This document shows positions 44,798-54,028 of a stretch of 64,000 nucleotides of DNA, one piece after another. The notes beneath the pieces are model-generated. The model was not told the origin of the DNA, ran no database searches, and was given only the letters and a program-made list of their open reading frames with translations. Source of the DNA: Candidatus Terasakiella magnetica (GTDB taxonomy: Bacteria > Pseudomonadota > Alphaproteobacteria > Rhodospirillales > Terasakiellaceae); contig NZ_FLYE01000023.1 of NCBI RefSeq assembly GCF_900093605.1, positions 263,830 through 327,829 on the forward strand. The letters are read 5' to 3'. The position numbers and the translations under genes are program-made. Every line of letters begins with the position of its first letter. Position 1 is the first letter of the stretch.

Positions 44798-44920
44798 TTT
44801 TTCGAGCATAGCTTAAACAATCCTCTTTCCATTAAGGGGGGATGTAGGCAAGTGAAGGCAATGCTGAGATGCATGAATTATATAGCATTTAGAAAAATTA
44901 AAACGCCTTAGGGGATAATT

Positions 44921-45835
44921 ATGCTTAATAAGAAGAATGCTCTTATTTTATCAACTGTAGCTTGGATTGGGATGCCTGCATTGGCTCAAGCTGAAGACTT
45001 CTCAAAGAATTTTGAAGGCTTTAACGTATCATTAGGTGCATCACTACAATCATCTGAAGTTGATACAACACAAACAGGCAATGGCACATGGGATGCAGTT
45101 GTTGACTCAAGCCCAGCTGGTGCATGGACAAATGGTTCAAACGCAGCAGGTAATACAAATCTTTCAGGTGTCTTTAGTTATGACAAGCTGATCCAGTGGC
45201 CATCAACTGATCAAGCTGTTTTGCCAGAACTAGAAATTAACTATAACTTTGCAGTATCTGATAAGTTTTTAATTGGTCTTTCTGCTGGTACTGACTTTAT
45301 GAAAAAGTCTACCCGCTCAGACAGTACAAGAACGACAAGCTCTGTAACTGGCGGCCGTAGTGATAACGATGGTTCCGGTGGTGGTGGCGCTGCTCACAAC
45401 CATTCATATGATTTGAACCCATCGATCAGTTATGATCCAAGCCTGTCTACTTCAGACAGTTCGGTTGATATTAGCAAGCACTTCTTTCTCGCTCTTAAAC
45501 CCGCTTATACTCTGACTAAAGATACAATGGTCTTTGCTAAAGTCGGTTACCATGTGGCACAAGCCGCTGCAGGTGAGTATGACGCAACTATTCATGGCCC
45601 CGGTATTGGTGGTGGTTTTGAAAGCAACGTTGGCAATGGTTTCTTCTTGCGCGGTGAAATTGAAGCTTATCAAATGAGTGGAACAACAAGTGATAACTCT
45701 ACACTCGTTTCAAACTTCTCATCTGCCGGTGGTACAAGCCTAACAAGCTTTACTCCTGTTTATGCAGATGATCGTGAGATTGAGTTTGATACAAGCACGA
45801 TCGCAGGTAAAGTTTCTTTGGGATACCGTTTCTAA
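44921..45835 (+). CDS. Outer-membrane beta-barrel protein (hypothetical)
   Basis: A 304-residue exported protein. It has a signal peptide (LILSTVAWIGMPALAQA, then EDF) and alternating beta-strand-like segments (GFNVSLGASLQSSEVD, LPELEINYNFAVSDKFLIGL, FFLALKPAYTLTKDTMVFAK) with long Ser/Thr/Gly-rich loops. It ends in SLGYRF with the terminal Phe typical for recognition by the BAM complex. The overall pattern is that of an OmpA/OmpW-like or surface-antigen barrel. The family was not identified. The related-looking gene at 45863 follows 27 bases downstream. Confidence 0.8.
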   Translation: MLNKKNALILSTVAWIGMPALAQAEDFSKNFEGFNVSLGASLQSSEVDTTQTGNGTWDAVVDSSPAGAWTNGSNAAGNTNLSGVFSYDKLIQWPSTDQAVLPELEINYNFAVSDKFLIGLSAGTDFMKKSTRSDSTRTTSSVTGGRSDNDGSGGGGAAHNHSYDLNPSISYDPSLSTSDSSVDISKHFFLALKPAYTLTKDTMVFAKVGYHVAQAAAGEYDATIHGPGIGGGFESNVGNGFFLRGEIEAYQMSGTTSDNSTLVSNFSSAGGTSLTSFTPVYADDREIEFDTSTIAGKVSLGYRF

Positions 45836-45862
45836 AGAGTGGTTCGTAGCGGAGTTTTTGAC

Positions 45863-46579
45863 ATGTTAAAATCAAAACTTAAAACTCTGGTCTTATCAGC
45901 AACTATATTGCCTGCGGTTATGAGCATTGATGCTTTTGCAGGCGATGATAGTCATTTTGATGGCTTATATGCAGGGCTTTTCACAGGGTATGGCGGGGCT
46001 AGTCTTGATGGACTTGTCGATAACGACCACCTTCCGGCCCAGCCTGAAAAAACGGAAGACCTGTCGACAAGCTTTTCTAAAGGCGTCTTGTATGGCGGGA
46101 CGCTCGGCTACAACACTGTGCATGATAATCTTTTGTTTGGTCTAGAGGCTGACTTGGGTTCTGGTCGCATTGAAAGTGAAACGGCTTTTGATGATTCATC
46201 TGATGATTATGCCGAGCATGACCTGAAACTATATGGGTCCATTCGTGGGCGTGCCGGGGTTCTTTTTAATGATGAAACTCTGCTTTATGGCACGCTTGGT
46301 CTCGGTATGACACGTACAAAGCTGTCAGCCTATGATGATATGGATACAGATAAAGACACAGGGAGCAGAACACTTAGCAAATACAGCCTCATCTTAGGGG
46401 CTGGTGCGGAGCATTTTGTTTCAGATAAGGTGAGTTTCAATGCAGCGGGTCTATATAGCCTGCCTTCAACAAAATATAAGTTTGCTGAAGATGAACTGAC
46501 ACCGGATATGGACCAGGGTGATTATGCGCGCGTTAAGGGCCTGTTCCAAATTCGTGTTGGTATGTCTTATCATTTTTAG
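45863..46579 (+). CDS. Outer-membrane beta-barrel protein, Omp25/OmpA-like
   Basis: About 238 residues: signal peptide (LKSKLKTLVLSATILPAVMS, IDAFA), then GLYAGLFTGYGGASLDGLVD, GTLGYNTVHDNLLFGLEADL and SIRGRAGVLFNDETLLYGTL, and a terminal VGMSYHF. The NLLFGLEADLG followed by SIRGRAGVL layout is that of the Omp25/Omp31-type porin-like barrels common in alphaproteobacteria. GGAG at 45850 supports the ATG at 45863. It forms an operon with the preceding barrel gene and is followed by a very strong terminator. Confidence 0.85.
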   Translation: MLKSKLKTLVLSATILPAVMSIDAFAGDDSHFDGLYAGLFTGYGGASLDGLVDNDHLPAQPEKTEDLSTSFSKGVLYGGTLGYNTVHDNLLFGLEADLGSGRIESETAFDDSSDDYAEHDLKLYGSIRGRAGVLFNDETLLYGTLGLGMTRTKLSAYDDMDTDKDTGSRTLSKYSLILGAGAEHFVSDKVSFNAAGLYSLPSTKYKFAEDELTPDMDQGDYARVKGLFQIRVGMSYHF

Positions 46580-46620
46580 GAAGTGACTTAAGGAAAATTC
46601 ATTTTTCTTATTGAGTAATA

Positions 46621-46664
46621 AATAAGGGCGAGGTCTTTCTGTAGACCTTGCCCTTATTTTATTT
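46621..46664. terminator. Terminator after the outer-membrane protein operon
   Basis: A 16-bp stem (46621-46636 with 46643-46658, one G-T pair) with a six-base loop, followed by TTATTT. Confidence 0.9.
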
Positions 46665-46687
46665 AGGATCACCCTTCAAAGCCTTCG

Positions 46688-46709
46688 AAAGGCGAGAGTG
46701 CCTTTTTTT
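46688..46709 (+). terminator. Second terminator-like hairpin downstream
   Basis: AAAGGC/GCCTTT (46688-46693 with 46700-46705) with loop GAGAGT and a T run to 46709. It lies 30 bases after the previous terminator and no coding sequence lies between, so it may be a back-up terminator or the end of a short transcript. Confidence 0.55.
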
Positions 46710-46910
46710 CTTGATGTAGGAAAAGGTAAATAAGAATAATTAAAGAGCTATGTATTAAAGGAGGTATTATTTTCAACTACACTAATGACTAAGTGTTCAA
46801 ATGGAGGCTTTAAGGCGTTTATCCAATGTTAATGTCCCCATATGGGAATACCCCCTTAGGCCTTTGTTCATTTATAGTGCGGTGTCGGAACGATTAGGAT
46901 TCTATTTAAA

Positions 46911-47516
46911 ATGCGGGTATTATTTGTAGATGATGAGGTCAATGTCTTAAATGCATTGGCACGTACATTACGTCATAAAAAAAATGAGTGGGATATCGAT
47001 TACGCCACTTCTGGCTTTAAAGCGATTGAGCTTTTTGAAGAGCAGCCCTATGACGTTGTCGTTTCTGACATGATGATGCCGCAGATGAGTGGCGAGAAAT
47101 TACTGGACCACATCTGGCGCACATATCCAGAAACCGCGCGGGTGGTGTTATCAGGCCATTGCAATCAGGCAACGGCCTTTAGGCTGGTGGGCTCAGAGCA
47201 TTTTTATCTCTCCAAGCCCTGCTCATACGACTTGCTGGTCTCCACGTTGGAAAATGCTCATAAAATTGCACTGATGAAGCATGCAAGCCACCATGCCATG
47301 AACCAAGCTGAGCTTGAAGACAGTGTGAGCGGCTTGTTATCCAAACTGATTAAACAGAATAAAATTAATACGTCTGACGTGCCGGTGGAGCTGAAATATT
47401 TACTTTCAGAAGAAACAGCTGAGACCACACAGCCGCTTTATTTGCGCAACGAAGCCTTGGAAGGTTGCGTTGAACAGGATTGTATCGATTGGGGCCTTGT
47501 GGCTGAAAGCTCCTGA
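46911..47516 (+). CDS. Response regulator receiver with helical C-terminal extension
   Basis: A 201-residue protein. The receiver resembles those of RpfG/HD-GYP-type regulators: MRVLFVDDEVNVLNALARTL, DVVVSDMMMPQMSGEKLLDH with the phosphoacceptor Asp, RVVLSGHCNQATAFRLVGSE and HFYLSKPCSYDLL. The last 75 residues are helical and lack an HD-GYP or DNA-binding domain, so output is unclear; the protein could be a truncated relative. Two cysteines lie near the C-terminus in EGCVEQDCIDWG. It converges with dctD. Confidence 0.88.
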   Translation: MRVLFVDDEVNVLNALARTLRHKKNEWDIDYATSGFKAIELFEEQPYDVVVSDMMMPQMSGEKLLDHIWRTYPETARVVLSGHCNQATAFRLVGSEHFYLSKPCSYDLLVSTLENAHKIALMKHASHHAMNQAELEDSVSGLLSKLIKQNKINTSDVPVELKYLLSEETAETTQPLYLRNEALEGCVEQDCIDWGLVAESS

Positions 47517-47525
47517 TTAAAAACG

Positions 47526-48887
47526 TTATTTCTGCTGAAAATCGGCTTTATCAATTTCGTATTTTTTACATTTATCACTGAGTGTTTTTCTCGGGATATC
47601 AAGAAGCTCCATGGCTTCTTTGATGCTGCCGTTTGATTGTTCCAAGGCTTGCATGATGAGCCCCTTTTCAAAGGCTTCGACTTTATGTGCCAAGCTTTGG
47701 TTTTCTTCTTCTAACGGTTCTTGGGTTTGGGCAAGCGGGCTTTGACCATCATTAAGCACGTAACGCTCAGCCGCATTTTTAAGTTCACGCACGTTACCGG
47801 GCCAGTTATGGGTGATTAAAGATTGGGTTTGGCCTTCGCGAATGGCGGGACAGTCGCGTGAAAACCGCGTGCTGGCTTCTTCTGCAAAATGCTGGAATAA
47901 AAGCGGGATATCTTCTTTCCATTTGCGCAAAGGCGGGGTGGAAACCACAACCACACTTAAACGGTAATAGAGGTCTTCCCGAAAGTTTCCTTTTTGAACC
48001 TCGGATAATAGGTCGGTCTTGGTTGCGGCTAAAATGCGCAAATTAAGTGGGATGACCGTGTTTGAGCCCAGCCTTTCAATGGAGCGTTCCTGTAAGACCC
48101 GCAGCAGTTTCACCTGCATGGACATGGGCAATGTTTCAATTTCATCTAAAAACAACGTGCCGCCGGATGAATATTCAATCTTGCCAATGCGCCTGTTGGG
48201 GTTGTTGGGAAAGGCACCGGGTTCATACCCAAAAAGCTCACTTTCAAAGATGGTTTCCGGCATAGCCCCGCAATTTACTGCCACAAAATGGGCGTTATGG
48301 CGGCTACTGTTTTCATGAAGGCAGCGCGCAACCATTTCCTTGCCTGTGCCTGTTTCCCCCATAATCAGCACATCGGTATCGGTATTGGCGATATTGCCGA
48401 TAAGTTTTCTGAGCTGTTCAATAGGTTGGGATTTTCCAAGCAGGTTTTCAGCAATGCCGGACTGGTTTTTAAGCTTTGCGCGCAGTTCCTTATTTTCACG
48501 AATAAGGGCGAGTTTTTCCATCGCGCGCCCAGCCACATCTGTGAGCAGTTCTGAAGGAAAAGGTTTTTCAATGAAATCATAGGCCCCATCGCGCATGGCC
48601 TGCACTGCCATGGTCACATCACCATGACCCGTGATTAGGATAATGGGAATATCTTTATCAATCTCATGGGCTTTTTCCATAAACATGATGCCATCCATAG
48701 AGGGCATTTTAATGTCTGAAATAACAATGCCGGGCCAGCCTTGTTCCAGTTGTTTTAGCGCATCTTCTGCACTTTCAAGGCAGACCACATCAAAACCAGC
48801 AAGCTCAAGCGTTTGCTTGGCTGAAAGGCGGATATGCATTTCATCGTCTATAAAAAGGACCGGACCTTTATATTGATAATCAACCAT
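47526..48887 (-). CDS. dctD: C4-dicarboxylate response regulator DctD-like (sigma-54 activator family)
   Basis: About 453 residues: receiver (PVLFIDDEMHIRLSAKQTLE, phosphoacceptor Asp58 in VISDIKMPSMDG, FIEKPFPSELL), AAA+ domain (Walker A VLIMGETGTGKEMVARCLHE, Walker B SSGGTLFLDEIETLP, arginine-finger region FREDLYYRLSVVVVSTPPL) and a Fis-type C-terminal helix-turn-helix (NGSIKEAMELLDIPRKTLSD). The sigma-54-contacting loop, normally GAFTGA, reads GAFPNN (48201-48218), so interaction with sigma-54 is doubtful. The ATG at 48887 overlaps the end of dctB by eight bases. With dctB it probably controls the TRAP genes. Confidence 0.9.
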   Translation of the reverse strand: MVDYQYKGPVLFIDDEMHIRLSAKQTLELAGFDVVCLESAEDALKQLEQGWPGIVISDIKMPSMDGIMFMEKAHEIDKDIPIILITGHGDVTMAVQAMRDGAYDFIEKPFPSELLTDVAGRAMEKLALIRENKELRAKLKNQSGIAENLLGKSQPIEQLRKLIGNIANTDTDVLIMGETGTGKEMVARCLHENSSRHNAHFVAVNCGAMPETIFESELFGYEPGAFPNNPNRRIGKIEYSSGGTLFLDEIETLPMSMQVKLLRVLQERSIERLGSNTVIPLNLRILAATKTDLLSEVQKGNFREDLYYRLSVVVVSTPPLRKWKEDIPLLFQHFAEEASTRFSRDCPAIREGQTQSLITHNWPGNVRELKNAAERYVLNDGQSPLAQTQEPLEEENQSLAHKVEAFEKGLIMQALEQSNGSIKEAMELLDIPRKTLSDKCKKYEIDKADFQQK

Positions 48888-50802
48888 GTGAAGCCTGTAA
48901 AAGTTCAATTGTAAAGACTGCCCCGCCATCTTCATGGTTATGGGCTTTTAAGACACCGCCGAAATCTTGAATGATGCGCGAGGAAATGGAAAGGCCTAAT
49001 CCTAAGCCTTTGCCCACTTCCTTGGTGGTGAAGAAAGGATCAAATATCCGATCCAGTTCGTCTTTTTTAAAACCGGGACCATTATCACGGATAATAATGG
49101 ACATGCGGGTTTGGGATTGCTCAGCCGATATCCAGATGGCGGCCTTGTCTTGGTCTGTCATGGCGTCAAGAGCGTTGCGCAAAATATTAATCAAGACCTG
49201 TTCAAGACGGATGGCCTCACCAAGGACCATGGCATCAGTCTCACCAATGGCATTATGGATATCAATATTGCCCATTTTGGCGCTGCTTTCTAATAAGGCG
49301 AGGGTCTCATTAATCACCTTAGATAGGCTGATGGGTTCTTTCTCAGACGGTGTTTTGCGCGAAAAGACTTTAAGCTGCCCCGATATTTTACCCAAACGCG
49401 CACATAGATCAGAGATTTGTTCAAGGTTTGAATGCACATCATCAAGGCGGTTGCGCTCAAGCAAGATGGTCGCATTATCAGAATAACTGCGAATGGCGGT
49501 TAAAGGCTGGTTCATCTCGTGGGTAATGCCCGCTGCCATTTGCCCAAGGGCGGCGAGTTTACCGGCTTGCACCAGCTCATCTTGCGCCATATGAAGGTCA
49601 TCTTCTGCCTTTAGGCGTTCTTGTATTTCTTCTTCAAGGCGTTGGTTGGCCTCACTTAGGGCCTTGGTGCGACGATCAACACGGTGTTCAAGCTGAATAG
49701 CGGCTTCTTCAAGTGTTTTTTGATGGCGTTCTTGAAACTCAAGACGGTGCGTGATCATGTTTCTGCGTTGCAGGATGTAAAGGAAGCTTAAGATAATGAC
49801 CAGCCATGCAAAGGCTGCGAGGATCAAGGTATTGATCACATCATCGCGCAAATTGGCTTCTCTAAAGATATAATGTATTGTCCAGTCTGTGCCTAAGACA
49901 GAGCGTGAGCGAATATAAATATCTTCCCAGTTTTTTGCATCTGGCGCATCCACAAGGGGATGGCGAATGGCAATGCGTCGGGTTTGGTCATCCACAATAT
50001 TTTCGCGCCCCATATCAATGGGCAAAAGCTTCGCATCAGAATATTGCCGCGTTAAGATAAGGGCGGAACGTTTTTCATCAGAAAGCGGTTTAAGGGTTCT
50101 AAATTTCCATTCCTCATGGCCTGTGATGATGATGACGCCGTTGCTATCGGTCACCACAACTTCTTCATTGGCGGTTGCCCAAGCTTCTTCAAGGCGCGCC
50201 ACGCTGACTTTTACAACAACCACGCCTGTGATTTTGTCACTATCTCCAATGGGATGGGAAAGATAATAGCCCGGTATTTTAGAGGTGGTGCCAAGGGCAA
50301 AATAATGTCCGGTTTTGCCAGCCATGGCATTTTTAAAATAGGGGCGAAACTGAAAGTTTTTTCCCACAAAAGAGCCCTCTTCAGCCCAGTTGCTTGCCGC
50401 AATGGTCTTGCCTTGGCGGTCCATCACATAAACGGCAGAAACTTCAGCGGTTTCACGAATAGCGCTGAGGTGACGATTGGCACGATCAATGTGGGCGGCG
50501 CGTTTTTCATCTTGAAAAAGGGATTTTAAAATAGGGTCGCGCGCCAAAATCGTCGGGAGATATTCGTATTTTTCCAACTCACTGACAATGTTGGAGGAAT
50601 AGAGCTTCATGCGCGAATCTAGTTGCAGGCGCAGATTATCCAGTGCGGTCTCATGGGTCCATTTGGCTAAGCCCCAAAGGCTAAGGGGCATGGCAATGGA
50701 TAACAAAACAATCAACAGGATTTTGATTGATTTATTTTGCAGGAGGTCAAAGGTCGTGCCATTGAGTTCCGGTTGGGAAAGCTCAAAAGATTTATCAGTC
50801 AT
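48880..50802 (-). CDS. dctB: C4-dicarboxylate sensor histidine kinase DctB-like
   Basis: About 640 residues. A membrane segment (ILLIVLLSIAMPLSLWGLAK) is followed by a double-PDC periplasmic sensor with AEVSAVYVMDRQGKTIAASN, FVGKNFQFRPYFKNAMAGKT and GHYFALGTTSKIPGYYLSHP, the signature of DctB. Then come a second membrane segment, a coiled coil (AIQLEHRVDRRTKALSEANQ) and the kinase core with His in AALGQMAAGITHEMNQPLTA. The ATPase has LINILRNALDAM, IRDNGPGFKKDELDRIFDPF and GKGLGLGLSIS. The ATG at 50802 is used; a GTG at 50844 would add 14 residues. Expected ligand: succinate, malate or fumarate. Confidence 0.92.
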   Translation of the reverse strand: MTDKSFELSQPELNGTTFDLLQNKSIKILLIVLLSIAMPLSLWGLAKWTHETALDNLRLQLDSRMKLYSSNIVSELEKYEYLPTILARDPILKSLFQDEKRAAHIDRANRHLSAIRETAEVSAVYVMDRQGKTIAASNWAEEGSFVGKNFQFRPYFKNAMAGKTGHYFALGTTSKIPGYYLSHPIGDSDKITGVVVVKVSVARLEEAWATANEEVVVTDSNGVIIITGHEEWKFRTLKPLSDEKRSALILTRQYSDAKLLPIDMGRENIVDDQTRRIAIRHPLVDAPDAKNWEDIYIRSRSVLGTDWTIHYIFREANLRDDVINTLILAAFAWLVIILSFLYILQRRNMITHRLEFQERHQKTLEEAAIQLEHRVDRRTKALSEANQRLEEEIQERLKAEDDLHMAQDELVQAGKLAALGQMAAGITHEMNQPLTAIRSYSDNATILLERNRLDDVHSNLEQISDLCARLGKISGQLKVFSRKTPSEKEPISLSKVINETLALLESSAKMGNIDIHNAIGETDAMVLGEAIRLEQVLINILRNALDAMTDQDKAAIWISAEQSQTRMSIIIRDNGPGFKKDELDRIFDPFFTTKEVGKGLGLGLSISSRIIQDFGGVLKAHNHEDGGAVFTIELLQASHG

Positions 50803-50974
50803 AAGGTTTAAGTCAGCTTGTGAGCGTTGCGTTATTTTTAACACGGTTTGATCCGTAAAACCTAGTGGATATGTCGTGATCTATTTTAAAGAGGGTTGAG
50901 AAAATAAAAGATTATGAACCACACCCTTTATGTATTAATGATAGTGTTCATATCGTTAATGAGTGGTTTTACAA

Positions 50975-51934
50975 ATGAGTATGGGGCCAACCATCTGGGT
51001 TTTGTGCGATGATCGCGCGGGAAATGTCAGCCAATGTTTAGGGGTTGCTGAAGCCTTAGACCTGCCTTTTGAGCAAAAAGACATTGCTTATAATGGGCTG
51101 GCGAAACTGCCCAATTTTCTGCTTGGCACGTCCTTACAAGGCTTAAACGCGCAAAGTAAAAGTCAAATCAAAGCACCATGGCCTGATCTTGTCATTGCAG
51201 CAGGCAGGCGCACAGCCCCCATTGCACGCCATATTAAAAAAGCCTCAAAGGGTAAGTGTAAGATTGTGCAGGTCATGTATCCCGGCAATAGTGGGGCTGA
51301 TGATTTTGATTTAATCTGCGTGCCTTCGCATGATCAAAATAGTTATTCAGCAAATGAAATGACCATGACGGGCGCCCCGCATCGGGTTAACCAGCAAAAA
51401 TTAAATGAAGCGGTTGCCCATTGGCTGGAGCGTTTTTCATTTTTGCCACAACCGCGCATCGGCCTGATTGTTGGTGGGGCGACAAAGAATAAAGCCTTTA
51501 GTGCTGATATGGGCAAAGAGCTCGGGCGCAAGGTTAATGACATTGCCAAAGCCAAAGGTGCCAGTGTGCTTGTCACGACATCGCGCAGAACAGGCGAAGC
51601 CGCCGAGCCTTTATTGGAAGAAATCACGGTTCCGTCTTTTAAATTTAAATTCGGTGATGAGGGTGAAAATCCTTATTTTGGTTTTCTTGCTCTCTCAGAC
51701 GTTTTAATCGTCACAGGCGATAGTGTTTCCATGTGTTCTGAGGCTTGTGCAACGGGCAAGCCGGTTTATATCTATGCCCCTGAGGGCATGATCTCAGAAA
51801 AACATAAACGCATGGTCGCTTCGCTTTATGAAGGCGGCTATGCCTATCCGTTTGCAGGCTCGTTAGATATGAAACTGACCAATAAGCTCAATACCACCCA
51901 TGAGATTGCCGAGCGTATCAGAGAAATTCTCTAA
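50975..51934 (+). CDS. ELM1/GtrOC1-family putative nucleoside-diphosphate-sugar epimerase-like protein
   Basis: A 319-residue protein of the family known from plant ELM1 (mitochondrial fission) and bacterial DUF1022. It has IWVLCDDRAGNVSQCLGVAE, PDLVIAAGRRTAPIARHIKK, VQVMYPGNSGADDFDLICVP, RIGLIVGGATKNKAF and DVLIVTGDSVSMCSEACATG, followed by PVYIYAP. The fold is glycosyltransferase-B-like, and the bacterial function is not established; a role in surface polysaccharide synthesis has been suggested for relatives. It is preceded by a possible GTG start at 50963, but the ATG fits better. It converges with the M48 gene, overlapping by four bases. Confidence 0.85.
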   Translation: MSMGPTIWVLCDDRAGNVSQCLGVAEALDLPFEQKDIAYNGLAKLPNFLLGTSLQGLNAQSKSQIKAPWPDLVIAAGRRTAPIARHIKKASKGKCKIVQVMYPGNSGADDFDLICVPSHDQNSYSANEMTMTGAPHRVNQQKLNEAVAHWLERFSFLPQPRIGLIVGGATKNKAFSADMGKELGRKVNDIAKAKGASVLVTTSRRTGEAAEPLLEEITVPSFKFKFGDEGENPYFGFLALSDVLIVTGDSVSMCSEACATGKPVYIYAPEGMISEKHKRMVASLYEGGYAYPFAGSLDMKLTNKLNTTHEIAERIREIL

Positions 51935-53982
51935 CCCACCGTCCAGAAATAGGCTGAAGCGGCAAGAATACAGGCGCTGGCAAAGAAGCTCCATGCCCAG
52001 ACATAGGTGGTGACCATGGGCTGGCTGTCATCAAGGCACCGCAGGCTTTTGACTTCAATGTAAGGCACGGGGGCGCGGCGATACCAGCCCGTAACTTCCA
52101 CCTCTTGACCAATATATCTAGGCGTCATAACAAAGCCGAAGAAAAACTCCCAAATGGAAAGTGGGCTGCGATGATCCAGATAGATCAGTCCGGTTTCATC
52201 CTGAATATAAAAATCATCACTGAAAAAGGAACCCGGATTGCCCTTACCGATGATTTTACCGCGAATGGTGCAAGGCGTGGGGCGCACGGCGGAGACTTTG
52301 ACTTTTTTAAGCAAGGCGGCAATGCTCATTTCGCAAAAATGCTTGAGGGGATATTGAAAATAGGTGCGCACCATCAAGCCAAAACCCAGACCTGCAAAGG
52401 CAAGCGGCACATGGACGGCTTCTTTTAAATCAATAGCAGTCAGAATAACCTGCCAACTTTCCATATGTGTACCCACCAATAGGTGGAAAAAATGAAAGAT
52501 AATCTGGCTTATGGGCAGGCCAATGAGGGCGAGCATGGGCAAAAGGTGGATTGAAAGATCAATCGCGAATTCATCCCAATAAGATTCTGGCTGTTTTAAA
52601 TCAAAATCCACATAAGGTTTTTGCCCCAGTGATTTTGACTGTTGTGCAAGATAGTTTAGGCGACGTGAAATTAACGGATGGGTGGATTGCAGCTCATACC
52701 AGCGTGACCACGGGTTCCACATATCCCATTTCATCACTTGCTTTAAGCTTTCAGGGTCGTGCGGGGTGTCTTTTGCTTTGGGTGGCATCATGAGTGAGCC
52801 CGTTGAATGCACCCCCATGATGTTAAGCGCTTCAAACTGTTTTTTTGAATGATGCTTATGGGGGGAGGGTACATCTGAAAAGCCATGCACCAAGCCATAG
52901 CCAATTTTCACCAAGGCAGAAGAAAGCAGCGCGGGATTGCCTTGTGTATGGGCGGCAAAACGATCGGCATGAAGTTCACGAATGCGCGAAAGGGCAAGGG
53001 TGAGATATTCTGAGGCCACATAAAGGAAATAGGCAAAGGCACTGATGCCGCCTGCTTTGGCATCACGCTCACCATTGCTCGGTAATGTTGATCTGAACAA
53101 ATGATAAAACAGGGTCGGGTAAAGCTGTGCCCAACTCATAAAAGCGATATCCCAATGAACCGCATGACCAACCTCATGGGCAATCACGGCTTCGAGCTCT
53201 TTTGGGCCAAGGATTTTCATCAAGCCTGTGGAAATGACGATACGCGCATTATTGGGTGTGTGACCATAGGTAAAAGCTTGCGGGGCACCGTCATAGATCA
53301 GGCTAATGCGCGGATGTTTAATGTTATTCTTGCGTGCAATCTCTTCAATAAAGTTTTGAAGGGACAAGGGGAGCTCATCAAGGGCATTTTCTTTGGATTT
53401 ATAAAGATAGAATAGGGAGGCATCGATTATCCAAGGCGAGACGAGATAACTAAACAGGCTCACGAGAAGACTGATGAATAGAAAACCGCCCCAGTTTGTC
53501 TCCATCTCCATCAGGCTGGAGATACCAAAACACGACAAAACGAAAAAGCCATTGAGCAGAACCACCATTTTTGCCGTCTGCCACCACAGGTTTGGTAAGC
53601 TTTTCTCGCTTTGTGACGAAGGGTTGGATGTTTCTTCAATCAGTTGGTAGTCAAGCAGGGGGGACCATTTAAGCACTTTGTCCCATTCTTCTTTATCAAA
53701 CCACAGACCGCCCGTTGTTGGACATTCTTCAAATTGCGCAATGTCTTTAAAGCTACAGCACCGCATGGCCTCACCCGTGCGCGGGGAGGGGTGACCTTGT
53801 GAGTTATGATAGGTGTAATATTTACCATAGAGTTGTTCTGTGAGATGTCGCTTTTTTGAAAGCAGGATAAATTCCCCCTTATCCAGCCAGATGCCGCCTG
53901 TCTCAGGGCAGATGTCCACTTCAATGCCCGTTGTTGTCAGGCGGGCAATCAGCTGGGTCTCTTTAGAATTGGGGGAATACAT
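51931..53982 (-). CDS. M48-family membrane metallopeptidase with N-terminal degenerate zinc-ribbon repeats
   Basis: About 683 residues. Two zf-TFIIB-like half-motifs start the protein (DICPETGGIWLDKGEFILLS and EECPTTGGLWFDKEEW), each with Thr where the second zinc cysteine should be. Two membrane segments follow (NGFFVLSCFGISSLM and FLFISLLVSLFSYLVS region). The M48 domain has VIAHEVGHAVHWDIAFMS (HExxH) and RIRELHADRFAAH (third ligand Glu/His region), with QSTHPLISRRLNYLAQQ as in HtpX. Further membrane segments and a C-terminal OB-like domain (CTIRGKIIGKGNPGSFFSDD, VEVTGWYRRAPVPYIEV) complete it. The ATG at 53982 follows AAGGA; one at 53997 is possible. Substrates are probably membrane or periplasmic proteins. 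Confidence 0.85.
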   Translation of the reverse strand: MYSPNSKETQLIARLTTTGIEVDICPETGGIWLDKGEFILLSKKRHLTEQLYGKYYTYHNSQGHPSPRTGEAMRCCSFKDIAQFEECPTTGGLWFDKEEWDKVLKWSPLLDYQLIEETSNPSSQSEKSLPNLWWQTAKMVVLLNGFFVLSCFGISSLMEMETNWGGFLFISLLVSLFSYLVSPWIIDASLFYLYKSKENALDELPLSLQNFIEEIARKNNIKHPRISLIYDGAPQAFTYGHTPNNARIVISTGLMKILGPKELEAVIAHEVGHAVHWDIAFMSWAQLYPTLFYHLFRSTLPSNGERDAKAGGISAFAYFLYVASEYLTLALSRIRELHADRFAAHTQGNPALLSSALVKIGYGLVHGFSDVPSPHKHHSKKQFEALNIMGVHSTGSLMMPPKAKDTPHDPESLKQVMKWDMWNPWSRWYELQSTHPLISRRLNYLAQQSKSLGQKPYVDFDLKQPESYWDEFAIDLSIHLLPMLALIGLPISQIIFHFFHLLVGTHMESWQVILTAIDLKEAVHVPLAFAGLGFGLMVRTYFQYPLKHFCEMSIAALLKKVKVSAVRPTPCTIRGKIIGKGNPGSFFSDDFYIQDETGLIYLDHRSPLSIWEFFFGFVMTPRYIGQEVEVTGWYRRAPVPYIEVKSLRCLDDSQPMVTTYVWAWSFFASACILAASAYFWTVG

Positions 53983-54028
53983 AGCCATATCCTTCATTGT
54001 AAAATACTTACAAAGGGCTATGAAAAGT

